Shown here one piece after another: positions 26,901-34,792 of a stretch of DNA of 64,000 nt; position 1 is the stretch's first letter; every line of letters begins with the position of its first letter. Under the pieces are notes generated by a model. That model worked only from the letters and a program-made list of their open reading frames with translations. It ran no database searches and was not told the DNA's origin. This stretch comes from an uncultured Nostocoides sp. (lineage in GTDB: Bacteria; Actinomycetota; Actinomycetes; Actinomycetales; Dermatophilaceae). A program made the position numbers and the translations under genes. Location of the stretch: contig CALLZC010000084.1 in assembly GCA_937858995.1 (NCBI GenBank), forward strand, positions 1-64,000, read 5' to 3'.

Positions 26901-27304
26901 AGGTCATGCTGGAAACCGTGATCGATGACGTGGCTCTGCGCGCGCGTATCGACGCCGTCTTCGCCGAACCGGACGGTGGGGTGGTGATTGTTGACTGGAA
27001 GAGCGGGCGTCCCCACAGTGGTTCCGCGGCGCACGCGGCGGCGATCCAATTGGCGGCCTACCGCACCGCATACGCACGGCTGCGGGGGATCGAGCCCGCC
27101 CGGGTGCGCGCAGCCTTCTACTACGCCGGCAGCGGCCAGACCATCTATCCGCCGCTGCGCTCGGCCGCCGACCTCGCCCACCTCGTCGCGGGCATCCGGG
27201 GCGCCCCGGCGGGAAACCGTCGCCCGTCGGATCTCGCCACGTCGGGTCAACCCGCACGTCGGACGCCTGCCAACTCGCATGCATCACTTAACGTTGACTC
27301 GTGA
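23924..27304 (+). CDS. adnB: AdnB subunit of the AdnAB helicase-nuclease
   Basis: 1126 residues. The N-terminal motor has Walker A AGAGSGKTETMSARV near residue 39, motif Ia LTFTRKAAAEL, and motif II LLDEFQDTSHAQ with the full DEFQ set, unlike AdnA. Motif III is GDPHQSIYAWRGA, and VAYVALTRARHAL supplies the late helicase motif. The C-terminal nuclease has TAFHAWLERHY, ARIDAVFAEPDG and VIVDWKSGRP near residue 1021. Known from mycobacteria: AdnB provides the leading motor of the heterodimer. Coupled on both sides: ATGA overlap with adnA, GTGA overlap with the next gene. No lexA-type box found upstream. Confidence 0.93.
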   Translation: MTRNLISASRIATALGLPTPTPQQIAVIEHPPSPTLVVAGAGSGKTETMSARVVWLVANGFVEPERVLGLTFTRKAAAELAGRVGARLRDLARAGLWQAPGGADLLAAPPTISTYHAYAGRLVREHALRLGHEPDARLLSEAAAWQLAHEVVTAYDGPLDRLGKAETTITNAVLDLSGELAEHLVTPDELGDWLDDFDARLQEIESAGRALLSGSKDLRAAMLAKRDLVSVLNRYARLKRERAALDFADQMALAARLSMAFADVGRIERERFGAVLLDEFQDTSHAQLSLLTSLFATAETSHCVTAVGDPHQSIYAWRGASAATLAQFPQAFGAGAVPVLALSTTWRNDRVILEAANTVAAPLREGAMVPVEPLVPAPTASAGLIEVARLGTVTHEAAAVAEWIAAQRRAGNQSTAVLCRKRSQFPPIVEALEARGLPVEVVGLGGLLLTPEVQDVVALLSVAHDAGRGDRLLRLLTGPVCRLGAADLDRFHAWARARQQPAGSTSARSRGSDLSQAASDNVSLVEGLVDLARARASERARSGLSAAALHRLLELAEAVGAVRAATGVGLADLVSQAERALGLDIEVLARPDYPPDVARAHLDAFTDVAADFAQSGDRPTLGGFLAWLDAAIAEERGLDRGVLDVTPGAVHVLTVHAAKGLEWDAVAVPGLTEAGFPVHSATTARPDADTGKWRIGDPQDGAWTVGLDGLPYDLRGDAGSLPQLAWRSAAEARDVEERRLTFRAEAGRAGIAEERRLAYVALTRARHALMLSTAIWGTQTSPRLVSRFLAELVETRPDLLHIRQWEPDPDIGASNPLLAQPLAQLWPRDPSVPAAVAVGAARVEDALAGGALAGGSTQPPVPQEVEVLLAERAAHLAGAASFASQSAPNGPWRLLDALDGHLSTSQLVQYATDPGAFVDGIRRPMPAPPTSATRRGTAFHAWLERHYRRAALLEPDDLPGSADPPVDADADLDALVRTFLASEWAEREPIEVEVMLETVIDDVALRARIDAVFAEPDGGVVIVDWKSGRPHSGSAAHAAAIQLAAYRTAYARLRGIEPARVRAAFYYAGSGQTIYPPLRSAADLAHLVAGIRGAPAGNRRPSDLATSGQPARRTPANSHASLNVDS

Positions 27305-28413
27305 GCCATACCCCCGCACACCTGGCTGCGCTGGCAAGCGCCGCCGTCCCCGGTCTCGACCCGGTTGCCGCGGGGACCTTCCCTCCAGCACAACGGGTGT
27401 CCGTCGATGCCGCGAGCGTCCAGGACAGTCAGGGCCGAACCTGGATTGTGCGAGCCGCAGACTCGGCGGGCACTGCGCTCGCCCTTGACGCCGGGGCCGC
27501 CGCAGCTGGGCTCGTCGCCCGGCGGTTGTCGGTGTCGGTGCCCGTGTCACGCGGCAGTCTTACCCTCCCCGATGGTGGTCGGGTTCACGTCCATGCCGCG
27601 ATGGCCGGCCACGCACTGCGCCTCGCGGGCCTGGAACCGCACTTCCCGATCACCGCGGCCCTCGGTCGGCTGCTCGCCGCCGTGCACAACCTCGAGCCGG
27701 GAGTTTTCGAAGACGCTGGACTCGAGAGCTACACCAGTGAGGAGTATCGCCAGCGGCGGTTGGCCGACCTGGATCGGGCGGCCGCCACGGGCCGAGTGCC
27801 GGCCGCACTCCTGACCCGGTGGGAGGCGGCCCTGGAGAATGTCGCGCTCTGGCGCTTCGTCCCCGTCCCCGTGCACGGAGGACTCGCGGGCCGCCACGTG
27901 TTGGTGACCGTGGGCGAGGACGGCGAGCCGACCATCCGAGGGCTGGCCGGCTGGCGCAGGGCAAAGGTTGCCGATCCCGCCGACGACTTCGCGGCCCTGG
28001 TGCGCGACGGCGATCCGGAGGCCGTCATCGAGGTGGCGCGAACCTATGCTCGCTCGCGCAGCACCCGCCCCGATCGCCACCTGCTGACGCGGGCCAAGCT
28101 CGTTGCCGAGCTGGGCTATGTTGCCGACCTCTTCGATGCCTTGGCCGCCGGCTATCCGGACGCCCTCGACGTCGCCAGCGCTCGGCTGAGCCAGCTGGCC
28201 GCTGATCTCGACGGCACCGAGCTGATGCCACCCCCGCCTCCGCAGGCCGCGCCGGTCACCGACCCCAGTTATGACGTGCCCGTGCGCGCCACCGACGGCG
28301 GGGACGGGGCGGCCGCACCCGCCGGAGATGACGCCGAGCCGCCAGCCGCCGACACGCCCGGTCCGGATCAGAGCGCGGCCCTGCCCGGGCTGGACGGCCG
28401 TCCCGGCGGATAG
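27301..28413 (+). CDS. Aminoglycoside-phosphotransferase-fold protein, predicted pseudokinase
   Basis: 370 residues, kinase-like (APH) fold, co-translated with adnB through a GTGA overlap. The Brenner motif HGDxxxxN reads HGGLAGRH (192-199): the catalytic Asp is Gly194 and the metal-binding Asn is His199. The metal-binding Asp of the later IDW motif is also Gly (AGWRRAKVADPADD, Gly217). With all three changed, phosphotransfer looks impossible, although the surrounding scaffold (VADPADDFAAL, long helices) is intact. Residues from about 305 on are Pro/Ala/Asp-rich and disordered. Probable role: a binding or regulatory partner, perhaps of AdnAB. Relatives are often mislabelled macrolide phosphotransferases. 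Confidence 0.78.
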   Translation: MSHTPAHLAALASAAVPGLDPVAAGTFPPAQRVSVDAASVQDSQGRTWIVRAADSAGTALALDAGAAAAGLVARRLSVSVPVSRGSLTLPDGGRVHVHAAMAGHALRLAGLEPHFPITAALGRLLAAVHNLEPGVFEDAGLESYTSEEYRQRRLADLDRAAATGRVPAALLTRWEAALENVALWRFVPVPVHGGLAGRHVLVTVGEDGEPTIRGLAGWRRAKVADPADDFAALVRDGDPEAVIEVARTYARSRSTRPDRHLLTRAKLVAELGYVADLFDALAAGYPDALDVASARLSQLAADLDGTELMPPPPPQAAPVTDPSYDVPVRATDGGDGAAAPAGDDAEPPAADTPGPDQSAALPGLDGRPGG

Positions 28414-28416
28414 TGT
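28411..28416 (+). promoter_or_regulatory. -10 hexamer TAGTGT, leaderless spacing
   Basis: TAGTGT overlaps the preceding stop codon and ends 6 nt before the GTG at 28423. Confidence 0.45.
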
Positions 28417-28422
28417 CTGCGG

Positions 28423-30894
28423 GTGCCGATCGAGTTGCCCGCCCGCGCCCGCGTCGTCATCATCGGCGGCGGGGTGATCGGAACCTCCCTCGCCTACCAC
28501 CTCGGCCAGGCCGGCTGGAGCGATGTCCTCCTCCTCGAACGCGACCGGCTGACCAGTGGCACGACCTGGCATGCCGCCGGTTTGATGACGACCTTCGGGT
28601 CGACCAGCGAGACCGCCACCGGGTTGCGCCTCTATAGCCGCGATCTGTTTGCGCGGCTGGAGGCCGAGACCGGTGTGGCCACCGGTTTCAAGGCCGTTGG
28701 TCTTATCGAAGCCGCCGCCGATCACGATCGGCTTCATGAGTACCGGCGGGTGGCGGCCTTCCAACGCCGATTCGGGCTGGAGATCCACGAGATCGGACCG
28801 GGGGAGATGCATGACCTTTTTCCGCTGGCAACGACCAGTGACCTGGCCGGGGGATTCTTTGTCCCCGGTGACGGTCGCGTCAATCCCGTGGACCTCACCA
28901 TGGCCTATGCGCGCGGAGCCCGCCAGCACGGCGTACGCATCATCGAGGGGGTCCCGGTTCGCTCGGTTCTGACCCGGCCGGCCGGGCGCGGTGAGCAGGT
29001 GGTGGGGGTTCGAACCGCAGCCGGTGACATCGAGGCGGACGTCGTGGTGAACTGCGCGGGCATGTGGGCTCGCGAGCTGGCCGCCCAGAACGGGGTGGTG
29101 GTCCCGAATCAGGCAGCGGAGCACTACTACCTGATCACCGAGCCGATCCCCGGGCTGAGCCCGGACACTCCGGTCTTCGAGGACCCGGCCGCGCATGGCT
29201 ACTACCGCGAGGAAGGCGGTGGCCTGATGGTCGGCCTCTTCGAGCCGCGGGCCGCGGCGTGGCAGGTGGACGGCATACCCCAGGACTTCTCCTTCGCCCA
29301 GATCCCGCCCGACTGGGAACGGATGGGTCCGTATGTCGAGCGGGCCATGTCGCGGGTCCCCGTCACCTTGACCGCCGGCATTCGGACCTTCTTCTGCGGG
29401 CCCGAGTCCTTCACCCCGGATCTCCTCCCCGCTGTCGGCCCGGCGCCCGGTGTGACGGGCTACTTCGTCTGTGCCGGAATGAATTCCGTCGGGATCCTGT
29501 CCTCCGGAGGGTGGGGTCGGGTCCTCGCCGAGTGGATCACCACGGGCGACCCAGGGGTGGATGTCACGGCCGTGAGCCTGGACCGCTTCCGGACCTACCA
29601 GCTCGATGCGCGCTATCGCGAGCAGCGCACCGCCGAAATCCTGGGGACGGTGTATGCCGCCCACACTCCCGGCATCGTTCTCACCTCCGGGCGGGGCATC
29701 TTCCGCTCACCCGTCGAGGACCGGATGCGCGCCGCCGGGGCTTATCTGCGAGATGTCTCCGGCTGGGAGAGCGCCGACTGGTATGCCGGGCCGGGACACA
29801 CCGCGCAGGTCGAGCCCGGCTGGGGCCCGCAGCCGTGGTTCGCCCAGTGGCAGGCTGAGCACGAGGCGGTCCGAACACGCGTGGGACTGATCGACATGTC
29901 GTTCATGTCGAAGTGGCGGGTGCGCGGCCCCGGCGCCGGTGCTGCGTTGGACTGGCTCAGCGCCGCTGCCGTCGACGGGAAAGAAGGGGTGATCACCTAC
30001 ACGCAGTGGCTGGATGACGCGGCCCGGCTGCAGGCAGACCTCACCGTGACCAAGTTGGCCACCGACGATTTCCTCGTCGTCGCCTCCGACACGGCATACG
30101 GGCACGTGGCGGCGATGCTCCAGGCGGGCGTGGGGCAGCGCGCCATCGAGGTGGACGACTGCACCACGGCGTGGGCGCAGTTCGCAGTTCAAGGCCCCAA
30201 CTCGCGGGCCCTGCTGGCCACCCTCACCGATGCGGACCTCTCGCATGCCGGGCTGCCCTACCGGGGCGCCCGACGGCTGCTCCTGGCCGGTGTCGAGGTG
30301 CTGCTCGTGAGGGTCACGTATGCCGGGGAGCTCGGCTATGAGATCTATCTTCCGGTCAGCGACGCCCTGCCCGTATGGGACGCGATCGTCCTGGCGGGCC
30401 ACGACTTTGGGCTCGCGCTCTATGGACTGAAGGCGCTCGCCAGCCTGCGACTGGAGAAGGGTTATCGCGACTACGGGCACGACATCGACAACACCGACGG
30501 AGTCTTCGAGGCGGGGCTGGGCTTCGTGGTGGCGCTCGAGGGCCGCGACTTCCGAGGGCGTGCCGCGGCGCGGCTCGCCAAGAAGGCCCCGGCGCGCCGC
30601 CGGATCGTCCAAGTGCTGCTGCGGGAGCCCGAGCCGCTGCTCTTCCATGCCGAGCCGGTCCTGCGGGACGGCGAGTTCGTCGGCTACATCCGGGCCGCGT
30701 CCTATGGCTGGACCCTCGGCGCGGCGGTCGGCTTGGCCATGATCGAGGCCCCGGATCAGGTCACGACGGACTGGATCACCGCAGGCTCCTGGCACGTCGA
30801 GATCGCCGATCGACGGGTCCCCGCCACGATTTCGCTGCGCCCGCTGTATGACCCGACCAGTGCCCGCGTCCGCGATACGGGCACTGTGAGCTAG
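28423..30894 (+). CDS. FAD-dependent dimethylglycine/sarcosine dehydrogenase-type enzyme with GcvT domain
   Basis: 823 residues, the length of dimethylglycine dehydrogenase and sarcosine dehydrogenase. The N-terminal FAD (DAO) domain has the Rossmann motif VVIIGGGVIGTSLAYHL. The motif TSGTTWHAAGL has the His that carries covalent FAD in this family. A linker at about 385-440 leads to the tetrahydrofolate-binding GcvT-like domain (about 450-815): GLIDMSFMSKWRV, FAVQGPNSRALL, VTYAGELGYEIY and LRLEKGYRDYGHD. It would oxidatively demethylate an N-methylated glycine and pass the one-carbon unit to THF. The exact substrate cannot be read. No betaine genes are adjacent. A leaderless-type promoter suggests independent transcription. 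Confidence 0.85.
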   Translation: MPIELPARARVVIIGGGVIGTSLAYHLGQAGWSDVLLLERDRLTSGTTWHAAGLMTTFGSTSETATGLRLYSRDLFARLEAETGVATGFKAVGLIEAAADHDRLHEYRRVAAFQRRFGLEIHEIGPGEMHDLFPLATTSDLAGGFFVPGDGRVNPVDLTMAYARGARQHGVRIIEGVPVRSVLTRPAGRGEQVVGVRTAAGDIEADVVVNCAGMWARELAAQNGVVVPNQAAEHYYLITEPIPGLSPDTPVFEDPAAHGYYREEGGGLMVGLFEPRAAAWQVDGIPQDFSFAQIPPDWERMGPYVERAMSRVPVTLTAGIRTFFCGPESFTPDLLPAVGPAPGVTGYFVCAGMNSVGILSSGGWGRVLAEWITTGDPGVDVTAVSLDRFRTYQLDARYREQRTAEILGTVYAAHTPGIVLTSGRGIFRSPVEDRMRAAGAYLRDVSGWESADWYAGPGHTAQVEPGWGPQPWFAQWQAEHEAVRTRVGLIDMSFMSKWRVRGPGAGAALDWLSAAAVDGKEGVITYTQWLDDAARLQADLTVTKLATDDFLVVASDTAYGHVAAMLQAGVGQRAIEVDDCTTAWAQFAVQGPNSRALLATLTDADLSHAGLPYRGARRLLLAGVEVLLVRVTYAGELGYEIYLPVSDALPVWDAIVLAGHDFGLALYGLKALASLRLEKGYRDYGHDIDNTDGVFEAGLGFVVALEGRDFRGRAAARLAKKAPARRRIVQVLLREPEPLLFHAEPVLRDGEFVGYIRAASYGWTLGAAVGLAMIEAPDQVTTDWITAGSWHVEIADRRVPATISLRPLYDPTSARVRDTGTVS

Positions 30895-30975
30895 GTCACA
30901 ACTGCGGAACGCAACCTCGTCCGCGACTGCGGCGTCTTTGTAGGTGCCGGACTCGCTGGGGGGCGAGTCGGCCCA

Positions 30976-31012
30976 GGCGGCGGGCTCTCGTGGGGACGCG
31001 AGACCCGCCGCC
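30976..31012. terminator. Strong bidirectional hairpin
   Basis: ggcggcggg pairs perfectly with cccgccgcc (9 bp), continued by tctcg/cgaga (5 bp) after one bulged C, with an 8-nt loop. It lies between the flavoprotein stop and the convergent permease stop. Confidence 0.8.
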
Positions 31013-31075
31013 GCTCAATGCCCACACGATGGTCACGACTGCCTATGCAGCCAGCGATGGTCCGGCAGACCTCGC

Positions 31076-32353
31076 CTAGACCCGGCGCTGCCGAGGGACC
31101 AGGACCTCTTCGTACAGCAAGAGCAGCCCCGCGGCCACCGGGATCGCGAGCAGGGCACCGAGCACCCCGAGCAGGGTGCCACCGGCGAGCGCGGCGACGA
31201 CGGTCACCGCACCGGGCACGGCGACCGTGCGCGCCATGATCTTCGGTGCGATGACATAGTTCTCGAGCTGCTGATAGATGAGGTAGTAGATCCCCGCGAT
31301 CACGGCTGCGCGCGGTGCGTCGAAGAAGGCCACCGAGCAGACCAGCACGGCGCCGATGGTTGCGCCCACCATCGGAATCAGGCCCAAAAAGCCGACGACG
31401 ACGGCGAGGACCGCGGCATACGGAATCCCTAGCACCCGCATCATGACGTAGGAGCAGAGGGCATTGATCGCAGCGACCGTGACCTGTCCGATGGCGTAGG
31501 CACCGGTGCGGCGCATAATCTCCTCGGCCAGCGGCTCGACCCGGGGGCGCCGCGAGGCGGGGATGATCGCATAGGCAGCCTGCTTGGCCGCTGGCAGAGA
31601 CGCAAGGAAGTAGAGCGTCAGGATCAGGATGGTGAATAGCTGGAAGACCCCATTGGCCAGAGCCCGGCCCGCACCCAGGACTCCGCCGAAGACGCGGCCG
31701 ATGAAGTCGGCGTCCGTGAGGCGCGTGTTGATTTCGGTGCGCAACCGCTCGATGACGTCATAGTTCTCATCGAGTCGGCGCAACCACCGGGAGTCCAAGA
31801 GGGAGTCGACATAGATCGGTGCGTTGGCCAGGAGTTGGGATCCCTCACTGACCACCGGCGGGAAGACCAGTACCCCGAGGAGCGCGAAAACGACCAGCGC
31901 CCCGGCGAAAACCAACGCTACCGAGCGTGACCGGCGTAGTCCCCGAGTGTTGAGCCACTCGACCAGCGGGTTGAGGGCGAGGGTGAGGAAGGCCGCCACC
32001 AGCAGGATCGTCAGGGTGGTCGAGAGGCGGGAGGCCGCGCGCCACAGGCCGATGGCCAAGAGCGCGCCCAAGGTCCCGACGAAGCCCATGTACAAGGGGG
32101 AGTAGCGGTTGATCGGCTTCCCCAGCACGCCAAAAGGACTGGCGGTCGGCGCGAGGGCCGCCTGCGAGAGCGGCACGCTCGGCTCCGCAGTGGGGCGCCC
32201 TCCCGGGTCGGCCGCCGGGTCCGCGGGACCGGAATCTCCCGGGCTCAACTGCTGCGATGCCCGCAAGGATTCGCGCTGGCGCCGCTGAAACTCCCGGTAA
32301 CGATCCAGTCTCATATCCCTGATCGCACTCACCTCTTGCGCCGTCTCGTGCAT
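31076..32353 (-). CDS. AI-2E family transporter (YdiK/TqsA-like permease)
   Basis: 425 residues if ATG 32353 is used; ATG 32314 is an alternative and neither has a good Shine-Dalgarno. A 70-residue hydrophilic, Pro-rich N-terminal tail precedes the transporter. About eight hydrophobic segments follow in the family's 2+1+5 pattern. Family landmarks include LNPLVEWLNTRG after helix 2 and the late segments FLGLIPMVGATIGAVLV and VVAALAGGTLLGVLGALLAIPVAA. Members export diverse small molecules or act as Na/H antiporters; few really move AI-2. Same strand as ccrA upstream with a 58-bp gap. Confidence 0.82.
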   Translation of the reverse strand: MHETAQEVSAIRDMRLDRYREFQRRQRESLRASQQLSPGDSGPADPAADPGGRPTAEPSVPLSQAALAPTASPFGVLGKPINRYSPLYMGFVGTLGALLAIGLWRAASRLSTTLTILLVAAFLTLALNPLVEWLNTRGLRRSRSVALVFAGALVVFALLGVLVFPPVVSEGSQLLANAPIYVDSLLDSRWLRRLDENYDVIERLRTEINTRLTDADFIGRVFGGVLGAGRALANGVFQLFTILILTLYFLASLPAAKQAAYAIIPASRRPRVEPLAEEIMRRTGAYAIGQVTVAAINALCSYVMMRVLGIPYAAVLAVVVGFLGLIPMVGATIGAVLVCSVAFFDAPRAAVIAGIYYLIYQQLENYVIAPKIMARTVAVPGAVTVVAALAGGTLLGVLGALLAIPVAAGLLLLYEEVLVPRQRRV

Positions 32354-32411
32354 GGGCAGGACGCACCGAGGGTAACCATCGGGCCCGGTCCGCGCCGAAC
32401 CGGCGCGCGGG

Positions 32412-33758
32412 TCAGGCGTCCCGGAACCGGTTGATCGCACCCTCGAGCCGGGCGCGCATCTCCGGGTTGGTGACTCCGAGCCCGGCCTGCGGCGCGAGGG
32501 TCAGTACCCCGACCTTGCCCTGATGGGCATTGCGATGGACGTCAAGCGCCGCCTGACCGACCTCGGCCAGCGGATAGGTCTTGGACAAGGTGGGGTGGAT
32601 CAGACCACGGCTGATGAGCTGGTTGGCCTCCCACGCCTCGCGATAGTTCGCGAAGTGGCTCGAGATGATCCGCTTCAGATTCATCCACAGATACCGGTTG
32701 TCGTACTCGTGCATATACCCCGAGGTCGATGCGCATGTGGTGATCGTGCCGCCCTTGCGCGTCACATAGACGGAGGCGCCGAAGGTCTCGCGGCCCGGGT
32801 GCTCGAAGACGATGTCCACGTCATGGCCGCCGGTCAGCTCGCGGATCCGCTTGCCCAGCCGCTGCCATTCCTTGGGGTTCTGCGCCGTCCCCTCCTCATT
32901 CCAGAAGCGGTAGCCCTCCGCGCTGCGGTCGATGATCAGCTCCGCGCCCATCGCCCGAGCGATCGCTGCTTTGTCAGGTGAGGAGACCACGCAAACCGGT
33001 GTCGCGCCGCCGGCCAGGGCCATCTGGGTGGCATAGGAGCCGAGTCCGCCGCTGGCCCCCCAGATGAGAACGCGGTCGCCGAGCTTCATCCCGGCGCCGT
33101 TCTTGCTGATCAGTTGCCGGTATGCGGTGGAGTTGACCAGACCGGGGGAGGCCGCCTCCTCCCAGGTCAGGTGGGTGGGCTTGGGCATCAGCTGATTCGC
33201 CTTGACGATGGCCAGTTCGGCCAGTCCGCCAAAGTTGGTTTCGAAGCCCCAGATCCGCTGCTGGGGATCCATCATGGTGTCGTTGTGACCGTCCGCGTCC
33301 TCGAGTTCGACGGACAGGCAGTGCGCCACGACCTCGGTGCCGGGCTGCCACTTCGTCACACCCGGGCCCACCCGCAGTACGACTCCCGCCAGGTCGGAGC
33401 CGACGACGTGATACGGCAGGTCGTGTCGCTTGGCGAACTCGCTCGTGCGGCCGTACCGCTCGAGGAACCCAAAGGTCGCCACCGGCTCGAAGATCGAGGT
33501 CCACACGGTGTTGTAGTTGATGGCGCTGGCCATCACGGCCACCAGGGCCTCACCGGGAGCGAGCTCAGGCACCGGGACCTGCTCGATGTGCAGGCTCTGC
33601 CGCGGGTCCTTCTCCCGGCTGCTGAGACCCTCGAACATTCCCACCTCGTCCTTATGGACGGTCGCCGCCCGGTAGGACGGCGGGACCGGCAGCGCGGCAT
33701 ACGCTTCGGGGCTGCGTTCGCCGGCGGTGATCGCGTCGAGAATCGCTTGCATGCTCAC
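32412..33758 (-). CDS. ccrA: Crotonyl-CoA carboxylase/reductase
   Basis: 448-residue zinc-independent MDR enzyme that reductively carboxylates crotonyl-CoA to ethylmalonyl-CoA with NADPH and CO2. It is the key step of the ethylmalonyl-CoA pathway and a source of ethylmalonyl extender units. Carboxylase-type features are present: NYNTVW (CO2-pocket Asn), WGFETN (Phe-Glu pair) and the IISSHFANYREAWEAN region (His), which plain enoyl reductases lack. The nucleotide loop is WGASGGLGSYATQMA. GTG 33758 is preferred because AAGGAG lies 10 nt upstream; ATG 33752 is possible. Epimerase, thiolase and MeaB genes nearby fit C4-C5 acyl-CoA metabolism, but no ethylmalonyl-CoA mutase is in the window. Confidence 0.92.
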   Translation of the reverse strand: MSMQAILDAITAGERSPEAYAALPVPPSYRAATVHKDEVGMFEGLSSREKDPRQSLHIEQVPVPELAPGEALVAVMASAINYNTVWTSIFEPVATFGFLERYGRTSEFAKRHDLPYHVVGSDLAGVVLRVGPGVTKWQPGTEVVAHCLSVELEDADGHNDTMMDPQQRIWGFETNFGGLAELAIVKANQLMPKPTHLTWEEAASPGLVNSTAYRQLISKNGAGMKLGDRVLIWGASGGLGSYATQMALAGGATPVCVVSSPDKAAIARAMGAELIIDRSAEGYRFWNEEGTAQNPKEWQRLGKRIRELTGGHDVDIVFEHPGRETFGASVYVTRKGGTITTCASTSGYMHEYDNRYLWMNLKRIISSHFANYREAWEANQLISRGLIHPTLSKTYPLAEVGQAALDVHRNAHQGKVGVLTLAPQAGLGVTNPEMRARLEGAINRFRDA

Positions 33759-33945
33759 GGGCGGATGGCTCCTTGACGTCGGCAGGATCGACCCGATGAA
33801 CGGGCCTGGCCAAAACCTAGGCCAGTCGCGAGATGCGCGGCACGAGAATGAGATTGCGGTCACCCGTGAAGTGGGTCACCCCCAGCGGGCGACCCGGATC
33901 GCAGCGATCCTGGAATGCTGAGCGCCGGTGTGGGATGCTGACACC

Positions 33946-34212
33946 GTGAGTTATGTCGCTGGCTTTCCGCCGCGGCAGGAGAAGTCTTTCTGGCCGCCAA
34001 TGCTCCAGCTCGCCCTGGCGCTGGGGTTGTTGGTCGGCGGCCGCTGGGCGGATGTCACGGCGCAGTCCGCCCGAGCCACGGACGCCTGGGTGTTCAACGC
34101 GACGTCCGCGTGTCTGTATTTGCTCGGCGTGCTGTATCTGCCGTTCGCGCTGGTCGTTCTGGGGCGCGTGACGCGCAACCGGATCCGGGGTATCGAGGTC
34201 GTGCGCCGCTAG
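33946..34212 (+). CDS. Small two-helix membrane protein
   Basis: 88 residues, with hydrophobic helices at about 18-36 (MLQLALALGLLVGG) and 49-74 (TSACLYLLGVLYLPFALVVLG) and a basic C-terminus (RVTRNRIRGIEVVRR). No family recognised. The start is uncertain: GTG 33946 or in-frame GTG 33928, neither with a Shine-Dalgarno. Its TAG stop shares the tetranucleotide CTAG with the stop of the convergent epimerase gene, so the two reading frames overlap by 4 bp at their 3' ends. Confidence 0.6.
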   Translation: MSYVAGFPPRQEKSFWPPMLQLALALGLLVGGRWADVTAQSARATDAWVFNATSACLYLLGVLYLPFALVVLGRVTRNRIRGIEVVRR

Positions 34213-34631
34213 GCCGGCTCGACCAATTCGACCAAGATCCCGCCCGCATCCTTGGGGTGGATGAAGTTGACCCGGCTGTTGCTGGTGCCCCGCTTGGGCA
34301 CCTCATACAGCAAGCGCAGCCCGCGCTCACGCAGGGTGGCGCACACCGCGTCGATGTCGCTCACGCGATAGGCCATTTGCTGAATGCCCGGACCCGAGCG
34401 ATCCAAGAATTTCGCGATCGTGCTCTGCGGACTCAGCGGCGCCAGCAACTGGATGCACGAGCCCGAATCCCCGACACTCATCATCGCCTCACGCACCCCC
34501 TGCTCCTCGTTGACCTCTTCGTGGAGTTTGCGCATGCCATAAACCTGCTCATAGAAGGCAATGGCCTCATCGAGGTCGGGCACCGCGACGCCCACGTGGT
34601 CGATCATCGTGAAGAGGTTCGCTGCGCTCAT
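34209..34631 (-). CDS. mce: Methylmalonyl-CoA epimerase
   Basis: 140-residue vicinal-oxygen-chelate protein interconverting the two methylmalonyl-CoA (or ethylmalonyl-CoA) epimers. Two VOC modules are seen: MIDHVGVAVPDLDEAIAFYEQVYGM with the first metal His, then GIQQMAYRVSDIDAV and the terminal FIHPKDAGGILVELVEPA with the metal-binding Glu. Length is normal. It links ccrA/propionate chemistry to the mutase step served by MeaB. Divergent from the thiolase gene across 160 bp. GTG 34634 immediately precedes ATG 34631; the ATG has GGGG upstream. Confidence 0.93.
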   Translation of the reverse strand: MSAANLFTMIDHVGVAVPDLDEAIAFYEQVYGMRKLHEEVNEEQGVREAMMSVGDSGSCIQLLAPLSPQSTIAKFLDRSGPGIQQMAYRVSDIDAVCATLRERGLRLLYEVPKRGTSNSRVNFIHPKDAGGILVELVEPA

Positions 34632-34750
34632 CACCCCACGGTATGCCGGGTGCTCACCCCCACGGACCCGCGTGCGATGTCGCCTTGGTCACCGCAACCC
34701 TGTGGTGAGGGCCACCGTCGAGGCGCTGGGCTGCCCCCGACGCAGGCGCC

Positions 34751-34756
34751 TACCAT
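34751..34756 (+). promoter_or_regulatory. -10 hexamer TACCAT of the thiolase gene
   Basis: TACCAT predicts a start near 34763 and a 30-nt leader with GAAAGG 6 nt before the ATG at 34793, a conventional leadered mRNA. Confidence 0.4.
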
Positions 34757-34792
34757 GGAGCCACCAGCCGGTTCACCGTCGAAAGGCCAGCC

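Noticed and set aside
27301..28413. Macrolide or aminoglycoside resistance phosphotransferase
   Set aside because: Fold similarity only. The catalytic and metal-binding residues are replaced, and the gene belongs to the adnAB operon.
31076..32353. Autoinducer-2 quorum-sensing exporter
   Set aside because: The family name is historical. No luxS or lsr genes are present and most members do not transport AI-2.
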